Shown here one piece after another: positions 34,464-47,025 of a DNA stretch of 64,000 nucleotides. The notes under the pieces are model-generated. The model ran no database searches, was not told the origin of the DNA, and saw nothing but the letters and a program-made list of their open reading frames with translations. Each line of letters starts with the position of its first letter. The stretch's first letter is position 1. The stretch is from contig KN832556.1 of the NCBI GenBank assembly GCA_000827205.1, positions 351,436-415,435 on the forward strand, written 5' to 3'. The translations under genes were made by a program, and so were the position numbers. Origin of the DNA: Plicaturopsis crispa FD-325 SS-3 (Eukaryota; Basidiomycota; Agaricomycetes; Amylocorticiales; Amylocorticiaceae).

Positions 34464-36747
34464 ACAGCGATGCAAGTTGATTTGCGCTGTAGTTACAGAC
34501 GCGTAGACTTGGCGTAGACGATTTCAAGTGGTAAAGCACGTTGAACGTTGATAACTTGTTGATCCTTGTAGCCGAAGCACCACCGTACTCGATGGGGATG
34601 TTTGCTTTTATTTAAAGTACGGCTGGCTATACATTACAATGATCTAAGTACTAAGCGATCAATTAGCAATTGGTTTACTACACCACCATTTGAGTCGGAG
34701 GCCAGTCGGATATTGATGGCCGAATGTCTCCATGGTACCACGACAAGTGTCGCACCGTGCTCTGAGAGATCTCAAATTCAGGTTTCTCCTCGGAGAGCAG
34801 GCTGACCCCTTCTCGAGACCTTTTTGACATTTGTGCCAGCTCGGAAAACCTGCGCTAGGAAATGTCATACTTAGAAATGTTGCTCGACTTGATGCACTCC
34901 TTGAAAGGTCAGCTATTTATTAAGACCTGAATGCTTTCACTGCTACATCTGCTTCTTCTGAAATTTACTGGTGAGATTGGGGAGGCAAAAAATGCACTGG
35001 CAGTACCGCCTGCACTAGTCGACGTCGCACCGACTCGTCAGCGAGGACGCGAGGACGGGGAACGCGAGTATGCAAAGTCCCAAATTTACTCTTGTTTGGC
35101 TTCAAAGCCTCAGTCTGCGGCACGGCGGCTTCCGTTGTCATGCTTGTCCTGAACTTTCAACAACATCGCACTTGCTTAGGCGTGTCCCACTCTCAGCGCT
35201 CGTTCTCGAGCTTCAATATTCCCGCTCTGGTGTATTCAAAGTTTCGTGGCGATGAAATCGCGTTCGAGTTCGCGGAAGCAACAGGGTCATCAAGATTCCG
35301 ACTTCAAACTCTCCGTTCTTGCTCGCGGCCAAGGGCGTTCGGTCCTCAATCTCAATTGAAGACTCCCCATTCAACACACGGCTCCCCATTGTCAAGCTCG
35401 AGCGGTGACCGTGTTGTATGGTCAATCGACCTTGCCGAGCGATCCTCATGCCCAGAAGTCGTGCCGTCGCACGGGCTGCTCGACACCGCGATACCACGAA
35501 GCGCGCGTTCTGGGTCAGCGCTCAGCAAGTACTCAGTGGCTGGGTCGTGATACGGCAGGACCTCCGGAGCATGAAAAACGTGCACTTTTGGCCAGCCGGA
35601 ACGAAACCTGTGGTCCCAGACCTCCCTCATTCGTGTCGTCGTCAAGAGGACCTAAAGTCGATGTGAACACCAAGCTCGCAGCCCCGCTGCCGTCGAACCA
35701 ATGCTGCAAGGATACTGTGCTCATTTGAAGTGAAAACGACAGTGCCCCTGGCTTCCACCGCTACGCACAAGATGTTCAGCGACATCGACACCTTTTGCGG
35801 ACCCGCCTCAATCAAGTGCCCGTCGCCCGCCCGTCTCTCTGTCCGACACGAATTGCCCTGCGTGTAATCGGCGTATATCCCACCTGACGCTGAGGCTTCA
35901 CGGTATCCGCTCCGCAGGCCTCATCATCACCATTTTCTCCGGTCCCTCTTTGCAGCCGGTAAATTCCACGTCGCACCCACACGCTCGGTGCGCGTACTCT
36001 ACTCGTCGAGGAGCAGCAACAGGTCGTTCCACCTGCGTGGACCCCAGCGCTGGTGCAGAGCTAGCAAACCAGCGCGCAAAACAACACCCCAGCAACTACC
36101 CCAGCCCGCACTCCAGTGCACGCCGAGCGCAGAAACGCCCCGATCGTTCCGTCCGTTCGCCGTGAGTGCAGCAGGCACACATTAACGGCCCCTGCATGCA
36201 GAAACAACCCGCGCGCATAGCACCTCACAGGCCTCACCCCGCCTCATTCACACGGCGCTGACGCAGCACGTCCGGCAAAAACACGAGCGCCATGCGCAGG
36301 AAGACAACCGGGCGCATTGTGAGGCCACACTATGGGGAGGCAATTGGCGATCGAGGTGAGAACGGTGGCGGCTTACCCCACTCCCTATTCACTTGGTGCT
36401 GCGCGCCCGATTCTGCAATATCATGTAATGTAGTCACTCGTCGCAATGCATACACTATCCACTTTCGAATCAGCCCCCGAGGATTAAGCAAAGCAAAATT
36501 AATATTCATAATATTGCGGTGTCTGCCAGGGATGGGCATGAGCTGAGGACGATCTGGCCTGTGAGGTCAGAATGAGATCGAGGGTCAGCAGATATCTGCT
36601 GATCGTGGACTTTGGTCTCAGCGCGACCTCCGGGGGAGGGTCCGCCGACATCCGAGCCGGGATATGCCACCCGACATCCGTGCCGAATGGTGGTGTAGGA
36701 ACGACGTCGAGCATAATGGGGCAAAGACGGGGGCTCACCACATCTTG
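34464..36747. other. Gene-poor region with one decayed frame
   Basis: About 2.3 kb. Apart from the decayed minus-strand frame at 35213-35724, listed separately, the region has only short frames without motifs. The stretch 35900-36300 is rich in C and A on the plus strand. Confidence 0.4.
35213..35724 (-). pseudogene. Possible decayed gene, three overlapping minus-strand frames
   Basis: Three open segments tile one after another in the same direction: 35724-35533, 35645-35352 and 35497-35213. Each stays open where the previous one closes. The composition is protein-like, with phrases such as FTSTLGPLDDD, PEVLPYHDPATEYLL and VLNGESSIEIEDRTPLA. Reading them as one ancestral host gene needs two frame changes, since no introns fit. 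The ancestor was not recognised. Confidence 0.35.
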
Positions 36748-37177
36748 GTCTTTGCAGGACCCCCGACAACCACCCAGAATGTGTGTTTTCAGTTCGGATG
36801 CGAAACGGCGCGCAGCGCCGGAGGTCTCTTCAAATTCGGATGCCAAATGGCCAAATTTTGGTCCAAGGTTTGTGCAAATTTTCGGATGCAAGACGCGACG
36901 AGGTGAAGGTCTGTGCAAGTTCGGATGTCGGGACTCAGATTTTGGTCGAGATCAGGCTGTGGCGGGGAATTTTTGTATTAAATACCCCTGATATAGACAA
37001 ATTTATACCATATCTAGCACTATGTATGTGTCATTTTTCGGATGCGAACTTGGCTTTGGCAGGGGTATAACCGATTTTCGGATGCGAACGGCGTCTGGGA
37101 GGGCAGGTCCCATTCGGGTGTTGACCCCCTCAGAAAAAACATACATTCTGGGTGGTTGTCGGGGGTCCTGTCTTTGC
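36748..37177. mobile_element. hAT-like MITE, 414 bases with 8-base target duplication
   Basis: The element spans 36756-37169 and is flanked on both sides by the perfect 8-base repeat GTCTTTGC (36748-36755 and 37170-37177). Its ends are inverted repeats of about 33 bases starting AGGACCCCCGACAACC, with one mismatch after the first 27 bases. An 8-base duplication is typical of the hAT superfamily. The inside has six direct copies of TTCGGATGY (near 36792, 36836, 36881, 36920, 37037 and 37077), which may be subterminal transposase-binding sites. There is no coding capacity, so this is non-autonomous. The nearly identical ends suggest recent movement. Confidence 0.8.
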
Positions 37178-38348
37178 TCGCATCACAGGTGGTACAGTCG
37201 TTCAACGGTGTTGACCAGGGGAAACGTATCACCTACTTGCTTGCATTGGTATCTTTACATGCTGCTACATGAGGCTACATGACGCGATAATCAGGGCGAC
37301 TGGTGTTGCACGCCGAGTGGCTGTTGGCAACTGTGCCAAGTAATGTCCGTTGCATACATGTCGTTTTCCGGCTCATGCGGTTGCTTATACAGTCGTCTGT
37401 TCAGTGCAGTCCTCAGCCAAAATCAGAATGTAGGTGCATACGAGTCAGCCATTCCAGTAGAATGCAATCCCTGTTCTAAAATCCCGATGCTGGCCTTCCT
37501 GGCATAGAATCAGACCGTCGCCTCCTTTGCGGCGCATGGGCCGTGAGCGGCCATTCTAGCATCCGCACATTGGTCCTCCCGAGGCAGCATCCGCACAATG
37601 CGGGAGCGAGATTCGCACTCGCGCAACCTGTGATATGAGCAGCATTGAGATTGCGGATAGAAAAGAGAGATAAAGCGCGGACCAGAGATGTTTCAGCGTG
37701 CGGTTGCGAACGTTCACCGTCGCTTACGTGAGCGAGCACCACGCGTTCGAATCGCGCAAGCGGCCATGCGAAACACAGAAGTCTGGTGGTGCGACTGCTT
37801 GGCGAGTGCGATAAGGCTGCTGTGAAATAGTACTGGACGTGCACAATGCAGGGTGCTGGTACAGGAGAAAAGCAGGAATATGTGTCTGCAAAACGGCGAC
37901 GAGCAGCATGCAAAACACGGCGAGAAAACGAAAAAGTGAAATAAGTCTGAGGCGGTGAAAGAATCGGCGATTTGGGGTAAATGACCACGCTGCGCCAAAA
38001 TCGAGCACATGGTGCACTCGACAACTGATTTCGTTCTTTCCCTCCCTCCTCTCTCTCCGCCATCCCCTTCCCAGTCAAAGTGGTCTGTGAGTGCTCGCTT
38101 TCTCTTATTTCGCTGCCAGTTTGCTGCTAGAAAAGAGCCGTCTATGCTGCGCACTTTTTAGGTGCTGACTCTCGCCGTGTCTCTAGCAGCCCTGTGCGTC
38201 TTGTTCGTCTGCTTGTTCGTTTTCGCTAACATACACCTTTCTACAGCCCGTGCGTCGATAGGAAGGGTGCACTGACCCCCCGCTGCATGCATCACGGCCC
38301 CGTCCAGCTCAGACTTTCAGCAGGTCTTGTCTGATCGGTCGTATCCCT
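37178..38348. other. Intergenic region upstream of the kinase gene
   Basis: About 1.2 kb. The last 300 bases are pyrimidine-rich on the plus strand and probably form the promoter and leader of the kinase gene. A 5-base stem with a 7-base loop near 37607-37623 was considered and rejected as a tRNA arm. Confidence 0.4.
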
Positions 38349-41300
38349 ATGTTGCAGTATCCTCTCCCCCACCCGCCGCTGTCCGCCCTCTCCTCTCCAA
38401 AGCCCTCTCCGAAACTCTCTGCCAGCCGCTCCAGTAATGACCCCCGCCTAGCTATCGGCAAGCAGCAGCGGCAACAGTCGCAGCAGTCGCAACATCTGCC
38501 GCGCTTCAACCCCCCGTCCGCCACTCGCCTCGCTAACCTTTCCATTTCCTCTACTTCCTCATCTGCTGTTTCTTGTTCCCCTTCCCCCTCTTCCCCCTAC
38601 ACCATTGCCCCCAACACCACATCTTCAAAATATTCTGCTTCCTCGTCCCTTCCTAGTCGTCGCTCATCCACGTCCAGCCGCATCGAAGATGTCCTCTTTC
38701 CCGGCGATATCGTCGCCCCGGGTATCTTGCTTCAAGGCGAGTACATTCGTGAAGTACCCACAACCGTTCCTCCACCCTCGCCGCCCGCGCATGAGCTCGA
38801 GGTTGTCAGGAGGCTCGGTACCGGCTCCTACGCCGTCGTTTACTTGGTCCGAGAGGTCTTACGTCGACGTCAGCCGTCTTTAGAGGATCTCGTAGGTGCC
38901 ATGGATCTCCCCGACGCCAGCTCCACGACGTCGGACGATGTTATCTACGGCCGTGAATTCGCTATCAAGTGCCTCTCGAAGGCGAACCTCGACGAGGACG
39001 CCCTCGCCTCGCAGCTGTCGGAAGTTTCTATCCATCAATCTTTGCGCTCGCATCCGAACATCGTCACGCTCCATCGTACTCTCGAAACTCCGTCTTTTCT
39101 TCTCTTACTGCTTGAATTCGTCCCGGGAGAGGACCTGTTTTACTTCCTCGAGCAGGCGCGTGATCACTGCGCGTCCCCGGCGCCCGCGACCTCGCCTTCT
39201 TCCCGCACGCCTCCTACACCCTCACTGCTGTCGAATCTGCACCCTTCGCAGCTCCTTGCACGCACACGGCTTCGGCTAGTTGCGCGCATGTTTGCGCAGA
39301 TGTGCGACGCCGTCGCCGCCTGCCATGATCAGGGGGTTTTCCACCGTGACATCAAGCCTGAAAACTTTATCGTTACGGATGCGTGGGATGGCGCTGGCGA
39401 GCGCCGGGTAGTTGTCAAGTTGACGGACTTTGGATTGTCGACGACGGACGTGGAGAGCTGTGATATGGATTGTGGAAGCGCCCCTTACATGAGTTATGGT
39501 GCGTACTCTCCACCCTATCATCCACAGAGCTCTACCCCTAAACCACTATGTCTCGATCACAGAATGTAGGAATAATGTAGCACCGACGTATCAGCCTCGT
39601 GCGGCTGACGTCTGGTCCCTTGGCATCGTTCTCATTAATATGTAGGTCTCGCACAGTTTCTGTGTGTACGTCCTATGCTTATTCGGCTCTTTTCGTTAGG
39701 CTGTACCATTACAACCCATGGACTGACACTGCGGAAGGCGCCTGCCCATCCTTCGCTCTCTATCTCCAGAACCCCACTGCTTTCTTCATGCAGCGTTTCA
39801 TGGGCATGACACGCCCTGTCGCAGATTTCCTCGCCACACGAGTATTCTGCATCCTTCCCACCGACCCGGATGCCCCTTCGCCGCGTATATCTGCCCGTGA
39901 GTTCGGCAAGTGGGTGAGGGACCTGCCGGACCTTCTAGGCGACATCAACACCGGCAGCTCCGGGCACCAGAGAGGCATGAGCACCAGCTCGGCGACGACC
40001 GGTCACCGTCTCTCTGCGTCCATCCCCTCGCACCGTCCCTCTTCTCGCCAGGCCTCCTGGGGTACGACCAACACCCCGCTCACAGCGATGCGTCCGCTTT
40101 CGCGTGCACCATCGCTGGTTCCCGCCTTTGAGATCGAGACGACGGAGCTCCCGACTGTCATCGACCAGGCTGTCGAGGAGGTCGAGGAGCAAGAGGAGCC
40201 TGCGCAGACGTTCCACGGACGCTATGAGGTGTACCATGATCAGGACGAGGAGCAATACCACGACCACGATCAGGATATTGACCGCGAACAGGAACATGAC
40301 GATGGCCGTGACTCCCGCTCGCAATCCACGACGAAGCGGCGCAAGCGCGGTGCCCGCAAGGGCAAGGGCAACCCAACCAGCCCCACATCGCCGCTCGCGG
40401 ACATCACCGGCATGCCCAACTCTGCACGCAGCTTCGCGTCGGGCCTGGGGCTGCCGATTCCTGTGTCTGCGAAGTCGGATGTCTCCTTGGACACGCTCGC
40501 AGACGCGTCCCAGTCGCTTGCGCGCGAGATCAGCCGTGCGTCGCGCTCGTCACAGCCCAGCATGTCGTCCCGTGGCGGCTCGCGCGGGCGCAGGCAACGC
40601 GGTCCTCCGTCGCCTCCCTCCCTTTTCCCCATGCCCTTCCCCTACGTCCCCTCCCAACCCTCCGTCTCCGCTGTCCCTGCCCTCGCCGCGCAGACGCAAA
40701 CCCCCAGCGTCACCAAGAAGGCCTCGAAGTGGAAGCTCAGTTTCGGGAAGAACAGCTCGTCCAATGCCTCCATGCTTCCTCCGCCGTCGCCAGCCGACGA
40801 GACACCCAGCGTCGACGGAAGCAACGGCAGCGGCAAGTCGATGTCCGCGACTGCGAGCAACGTCACGAACCTCATCATGGGCCTCAACGCCCCGCAAATC
40901 ACGTCCAGCCCCGGCGAGCGCGACTTCTCCCCGCCGCGGTCACGTTCCCGCGGCCGCGACCGCAGGCCCAAGGCGAAGGCTGAAGTTCCCCCGCCCCTTC
41001 CCGGCGTGCTCCCGGCCGCCTGGAGTCCCGCCTCGCAGCGCGCGTTCTCGCCGAACAACGGGCGGCACGCGGACCACGCGACGGAGCGCGGGATCTCGCC
41101 GACGAGCACGCGCAGCGGGCGCCCGCTGGCGTCGAGCGCGAGCTCGACGACGTCGGGCAACTGGCGCAGCTCGATGTCGACGATGTCGAGTGCGGGCACG
41201 TCGACGAGCGCGTTTACGCGGTTCAGCAACTCGAGCAAGACGAGCGTGTCGACGAATGCGACGAGTGTGTCTGCGTCGAGCTGGCGCACGCAGACGAAGG

Positions 41301-41718
41301 GTGGTCCTTCCACGCCCAAGCCTTCGAAGCCGGTTATGGACCCCGCTCACCAGATCCCGAAGAATGTCAAGTGTAAGTGCAGATGTCGTTTCTGTTGTAC
41401 CGTAACTGACTTTTCTCTCTAGTCATGACTGGCACGCCTTGGGAATTGGACCAGCTTCCTCGACACATGCACCCCGATCCTCATGGCGACATCTTTGGCC
41501 AGCCACCCGTACGGAAACAACGGGCGCGCAAGCCAAAGGACCTGAAGCTCGACACCATCAACGAGCGCCCCCCGCAGAAGTCGCCACTCTCGACGAGGCA
41601 GGACGCGATGACGAGCACGACCGAGCTCGAAGGGTTCGACGACGACGGGACGCCGAAGAAGGTGCAGAAGGGCCAGATCAATGCGCTCGCAAAGATGCTG
41701 TCCGCCCTGCGCCGGTGA
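38349..41718 (+). CDS. Serine/threonine protein kinase with long disordered tail (Ran1/Ksp1/Vhs1-like)
   Basis: Exons 38349-39498, 39563-39641, 39700-41372 and 41423-41718 give 1065 residues. About 145 Ser/Pro/Gln-rich residues precede the catalytic domain. Motifs in order: glycine loop LGTGSYAVVYLV, Lys in FAIKCLSK, FHRDIKPENF (catalytic Asp), TDFGLST (metal Asp), then SAPYMSYECR in place of a standard APE, and ADVWSLGIVLINMLYHYNPW. This arrangement is shared with fungal Ran1/Pat1, Ksp1 and Vhs1 kinases, which act in nutrient signalling and the mitosis-meiosis choice. A Thr/Pro-rich insert sits between subdomains V and VI. About 600 residues of low-complexity tail follow. All catalytic residues are present, so activity is expected. 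Confidence 0.9.
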
Positions 41719-43170
41719 AGTCTGCGCGCCCGGTGCGGGTGCGATGTTGCTTTCGTGCGTTGTTGTCGTTGTTGCTGTAGCTACGCGGGCGGATGGTTGA
41801 CCGATTTGCAGGTGGTTCGCTATAGTGTCCCGTAGGGTTTAACATGCGCAGGCATCGGTGCCGCGTTGTATTCGGTCAAGTAGCATATGCGGAATCCGTT
41901 CAGGCGTCGTGCCTGCTTCAATCTCTCTTGGCTGCCCGATCCCGATCCCTGAACCTGCCTCAACGCCATGGACGTTTGTTTACTGCTCTTCCCCCAAACC
42001 TCATTTATCCACCACTCCTTTGGTTATGCGGCCGCGTCCCCGTCCCGTGCCTTTGCGCGCTTTTCATCCCCCGTCCCCCCTCCCCAACCCGCCACCTACT
42101 TCTTCTTCCGCATAGATGTCGCATTATTTTATCGCAAACCATAACACTCATTATCCATTTTCCCCTTCTCCATCCATCCATCACTCGTCACTGCGTGATT
42201 GTGCAAACCCATGTTTTTTTATTATGAATACAAAGTCATATTTAATATTGTGCTTTGACATCCTCGCTCGTTCCCCCTCGCTAAGTTTCAATCCCTGTCG
42301 GTGTTTCCTGACTTGACATCTCCCAAAGGTAACTTATGTGTGCCATGAAGGATGCAGCGACACGGAGTATCTAAGTTGTCCGCCGAAAACTGCGCTTGGA
42401 CGGTGTGTCAGTAGACAGCAAAATATGCAAGCTGCTGTTCGGTCTCGAAAGATCGATACGCTGGTACTGGTACTGCACCGAGTGGGTAGAGCGGCGTGGA
42501 AAAGCAGAGCAAGTATGTAGATGTCTTCGTCGATAGGCCTTGGATAGGCCCCTCGAGCTCATCCCCAAATTCGCTGAGATCAAAATTATGAAATTCTCTG
42601 CAAATTTGAGCCAGAAGAGGTCCAATTTTGCGTAAAATGAGATCTTTGGCTCAGAAAGTGACCTGAATGTTGGCGGAGTAAGTTCAATCCGCTGTCGATC
42701 CACGCATGGTCTTGCGATCCTCATCCATCCGCCTGCGGGGAAACTCACGAAACACAAGCAGCTATATGTACCCGCATCTTTGGACTCGGTCGGTCCAGGC
42801 AATAATATATCCACGCACGCAATGCGCCATCGATCTCTGGCAGTTGCGAATTCTCCTTGCTCGATGCTGACTGATGTAGTGTATCCCAAGGCCGACTGAC
42901 CGAGTCGAGCTCTTGCATGGATTAGTATTAGTAAGTACTTTCCTACACTCCAGACGTCAGAAAGAAAAGGGTACTCATTTCGCTGATAAAGCACTTCTGC
43001 GACTGTGCTGAGTGGCGAAACGCTGCACTAGTGCTGACACTGCTGAGTAACCCGCCCATTATGGTTACAAATCAACCTCTGTGCAAGTTCTATAAAAGAA
43101 TGCAAGTAAGTAGCATATACAATCCACCGTACAACTCTTCGTTTCTTTCAACCACATCCACATCCAAAAC
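41719..43170. other. Intergenic region, no gene recognised
   Basis: About 1.45 kb between two plus-strand genes. The first 600 bases are rich in C and T and probably include the kinase 3' end. No conserved frame was found on either strand. Confidence 0.45.
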
Positions 43171-44609
43171 ATGTCCCCGAGCATCAACATCTTCTTCCTC
43201 GGCGCCTCTGGTACGTCCCCGCCGAATAAACCCGCTCATTTCCCATTTATTTACCGACGCGACATGCAGGGTTCATCGGCGGCGGCGTCCTGACGCGCCT
43301 CCTCGCGCACCCCAAAGCCGGCGAGTTCAACATCAAAGCCCTCGTGCGCAAAGCGGACAAGGCGGCGATCTTGACCGCCAAGTACCCCACCGTCACCCCC
43401 GTGATAGGCTCCCTCCAGGACCTCGAGGTCCTCGAGAAAAACGCGGCTGAGGCAGATATCGTCTTTGGTATCGTAAGTCGTTCCCGCCGCCGAGGCCATG
43501 GGCTGGGCTAACGGTGTGCGGTTGTTCGTTGTGATATTATAGGCGGATAGTGACGCGCTGCCCTCGGTGGAGGCTGTCCTGCGCGGCTTGAAGAAGCGCT
43601 TCGAGGCGACCGGCAAGGCGCCCTCGTACATCCACACCGTGCGTCGCCCTTTTCCATCCATACTTTAGCCCACACGTTTCTAATCTCCCCGTTTTATCTA
43701 GTCCGGCACTGGTCGGTTTCCCTCACTGCGCGGATTCCTTGAGCATATTGGACTGACTATGATTGCGGCGCAGGTGTACTGATGGACAGCGCCGTCGGCG
43801 CGTTCTTGAGCGACGACATCTACGACGACGCCGATGCGGAGAAGATCGCGAAGCTCCCGCCTACGCAGCTGCACCGGAATGTGGACGTGCTCGTCGAGGC
43901 CGCTGACACCGCGGGCTACGCGAAGACGTATATCGTCCTGCCCACGGCTGTGTACGGTCAGGCTACCGGCCCCCTCGTCGATGCTGGGTTCCAGCATGCG
44001 TCGTCGCTCATGATTCCCATGCTCATCAAGGTCGCTCTTGGGCGCGGACAGAGCGGTGTCGTCGGCAAGGGGCTCAACCAGTGGGGTTACGTCCACGTCG
44101 ACGATGGTACGCACTTTCTTCTCTTGACCCATGTTGATCCATGCTCAACATATGATGTTTGTGTAGCCGCGGACTTCTACCCCATCCTGCTCGACGCGGT
44201 GCTCTCCGGCAAGGCCGCGCACGGGCGCGAGGGGTACTACTTCCTCGAGAACGGCGAGCAGAGCCAGTACGCGATCGCCGCGGAGGTCGCGAAGGTGCTC
44301 TTCGAGTACGGGAAGGGAAAGAGCCCCGTCCCGACCACCTTTACCGACGAGGAGATCACGCAGTACTTCGGGGTGCGTATCTCCCTTTTAGGCACATATA
44401 TATCGTCGGTCCGTTGTACTGATGTTGCCCTCGACTAGTTCCCGTTTTTGGGCACCAACGCGCGCGCGATCGCATCGAGGGCGAGGGCGCTGGGCTGGAA
44501 GGCGAAGAAGAGCAACGACGAGGTGCTTCCTTCTATCAAGGAGACTGCCGACGTCGTCCTCGCGAGCGGGAGCACCACCGTTGAGCTGCCAGACGTGCTG
44601 TCGAAGTAG
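43171..44609 (+). CDS. NmrA-like NAD(P)-binding protein 1
   Basis: Exons 43171-43210, 43270-43472, 43543-43638, 43702-43711, 43774-44106, 44167-44372 and 44439-44609 give 352 residues. The N-terminal Rossmann motif reads FFLGASGFIGGGVLTRLL (GxxGxxG), followed by a beta-strand with KALVRKADK, typical of NmrA-like and atypical short-chain dehydrogenases. VIGSLQDLE, SGTGVLMD and KTYIVLPTAVYG are shared with the paralogue at 51.0 kb. The fourth exon has only 10 bases. Such proteins are soluble and may act as redox sensors or reductases; the substrate is unknown. The classical YxxxK dehydrogenase pair was not identified. Confidence 0.85.
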
Positions 44610-45741
44610 AGAGGTGAAATGAATTAGAACTCGCTCTATGGCCTTCTAATATGCGGCCTTGTAATATTTCTGCGCGTGGGCTTTGGTGGGACGGCGGTTC
44701 CGAGGATTATTCGTAACATTAGCATATCCCAATACATCTGCCCTTTTCTCATCCTGTAGGGCCCATACTCTATAGTCGCCTCGATAAGTCGCACGTTCGA
44801 GTAAGTATCGTCAGCTCGCGTTCTTCTCCTTCCCCTGCAGCTGATTAATGCCTGCAATTGGGCACAGATGATACAAGTGCCGATAAGGCTATATCATCTT
44901 CCTACAAACACGAAGTACTAGACGCCAATCCGTTCGACTAGGGTTACGGGGTTTGCTGAAGGGGGCGCACTTAGAATCAGTCTAAGCTTGTATGTGAGAA
45001 CAGCACTCACAACTATCCAAGCGCGACGTCTCCGCGGATCTTCGCCTTCATAACGTCGATATTGAGGTCCGGCCACGATTTCAGCGCCCCGTCGCAGCGG
45101 ATTGCGGCACCTGTCGTCTGTGCCACAGTACCTGCAATGCCCACGACATCTTTTGTGGTCCGCGTCGCCTCCTCGCCGCTGTGTCCCCTTTCGCCAGTGA
45201 CACGTGCAGTGGGGATTTGATCCGGAGCTGTTCGGAGGTTCGAGTGTGAACGTGGTAAACGAGCACTAGGCCGCCCCCAGAGCGACTGCCAGTTGGCATC
45301 CCTAGGTCGGCGAAGGGTTCGAGTATGACACGGCGCGCGTGTAGTTGGCGGGCAACGACAGAGCGGGTTAGGATACGTCCAAGTTGACCGATGCGGTTCA
45401 CGAGAGTACCAGGATGGAGTGATGTTACATGGGAGATCGACAAGGTTTCAGTGAAACCGATCGTTTTGTCCGAAAGGACGGCGCAAGGACGAACTACTCC
45501 GTGGCTATATATTGCTGGGTTGAGGTGATGGTGGCCCAAAAAGTGTCCAGTGGAGGTGTCGGATATACGAGGGAAAGCATAGGATTCCAGATGCATAGAG
45601 GCTGTACAATATACCATAGGCATAGCGCATAATGTGTACAGAGTCATAGGGCGGGTGGCGGAGTGCGATAACGGCGAAAGAAAGCAGAGCGACAAATGGG
45701 CGATAATACAGATGCGGACGAGGACGGGTGACGTGCAAGGA
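44610..45741. other. Intergenic region, unresolved minus-strand open frames
   Basis: About 1.1 kb. A 226-codon minus-strand frame (45081-45761) and an overlapping segment ending near 45013 that reads DLNIDVMKAKIRGDVALG look somewhat protein-like, but no start, intron set or family could be fixed. The BUB2 3' end must lie in the upper part. Confidence 0.35.
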
Positions 45742-47025
45742 TCAGTGGTTTTGTATCTCAAATGGGTGTTTCACGAGTTCGTCGTATAGCTCGGGAGGGA
45801 GGTCTCGGACCAATGTTACAGCGATGCCAATAACAGGAAGAGCCTCGAGAGGCGGGAACGTGCGGAGCAGACGCATCGGGCTGAACGCTCGAGTCAATGA
45901 TTGTGAGAAAGCAGACGCTGAGTGATATACGTACCTCTTAGCACTCATGACTTCGTCGCGAATGAGAAGGAGTTGGGCGATGACACAGAGGACATTCAGG
46001 TGCACGCCGAAAGCAAGGAGGAAATCCCATAATTGCAGGACTTGGTCGAGGGGTGGTGTACATGCGCAGAGCGTCAGGACAGCTAATCACAATGAAGAGT
46101 TAGTCAATAGTGAAGCATTTGCGATAAGAGAGTGGCTACGAACATGGAAACGCGTACAATTCAGCCGAAAGATTTTTCGACCGCAGATATGAAAACAATT
46201 CGAGGTCGACGATTTTGAGGCAGCGGTCCAGAAGCTTTGAAAGGTGAACGGAGGATATTGAAGTTCAGATATTGACAGACATACCTTCAAGCCTCTATGA
46301 ACCCCTTCTAATGTAGGTTGTACATATAATGGACAAGACTGTTCGATGAATTTGGAGAAGCAAAAGAATGCCTCGAGTTCTGAGGGCATCGTGTATAGGA
46401 AAGGCGCCGCGAGTACGTTCATGCCCTGGACATAGGTGAAACCCAATTGTTGGGTCTCCTGCCGATCTGTCGGTGCTATCAGGCGAGGCATTCATGAAAC
46501 GTTGGGGAAAGCAGGCCCACCATGATTTCTCCAGACAAACGCATCCAACAAACGAACTAGCATGTCCTCGCGGACGCGTTCCTTGAAACCTTTGTCCGTC
46601 GCAAGCGTACTATCAGAAGCGCCGGATATTAGAACGACACCTGTAAGGAGAGGCAAGTTTGCATACCGAAACGTATCGTTCCTGATTTTCTCTCTGACTT
46701 CACATGGACCTCGCGAGACATACTTCAAAAATGTCTCTGCAGATATGTCGGTCACACGGAGGAGGATCTTCCATATCCGTGGACGCAACGTTGGGTCCTA
46801 TAAATCGTCCAACAGGTTAATGAGCAGCGTTTATGAACCACACAAGGCTGAACTCACAGCTGCAGATGGTATGCCCTCCACGAGTATCATACGGCGCAAT
46901 TTCTTGACGCCCTCTTCGATGTCGCTTGACGATCTCGACTTGGATGACTTGGATTGGTTGAGGATTTTGTTAAACGAGTGCGCCGTGGCAGCTGCGGCCG
47001 ACGAGGCGGAGGACGTCGGCGACAT
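45742..47025 (-). CDS. BUB2: BUB2/Cdc16-type TBC-domain GTPase-activating protein
   Basis: Exons 46858-47025, 46667-46797, 46521-46609, 46285-46466, 46144-46234, 45935-46082 and 45742-45880 give 315 residues, close to yeast Bub2 and fission-yeast Cdc16. TBC signatures: LRPRIWKILL, then IRNDTFRT with the arginine finger, YVQGMNVLAAPFLY with the glutamine finger, and LDQVLQLWDFLLAFGVHLN. With its partner (Bfa1/Byr4) it inhibits the spindle-pole GTPase that drives mitotic exit and septation. The junction of the last two exons was set at ttcag (45881-45885), because the other AG nearby gives the wrong phase. The last intron is in frame and open, so unspliced RNA would also translate. Confidence 0.87.

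Noticed and set aside
37600-37640. A 5-base stem with 7-base loop (GCGAG/CTCGC) resembling a tRNA T-arm.
   Set aside because: The loop is not TTCRANN in either strand and no matching acceptor stem, D-arm or anticodon arm lies within 90 bases.
40104-41405. A 433-codon open frame on the plus strand within the kinase tail.
   Set aside because: It is an alternative frame of GC-rich, Ser/Pro/Arg-rich kinase coding sequence, and its Arg-rich product is typical of such shadows.
45081-45761. A 226-codon minus-strand open frame downstream of BUB2.
   Set aside because: It overlaps the end of BUB2, lacks recognisable motifs, and a different frame in its last 200 bases looks equally protein-like; no splice model could be fixed.
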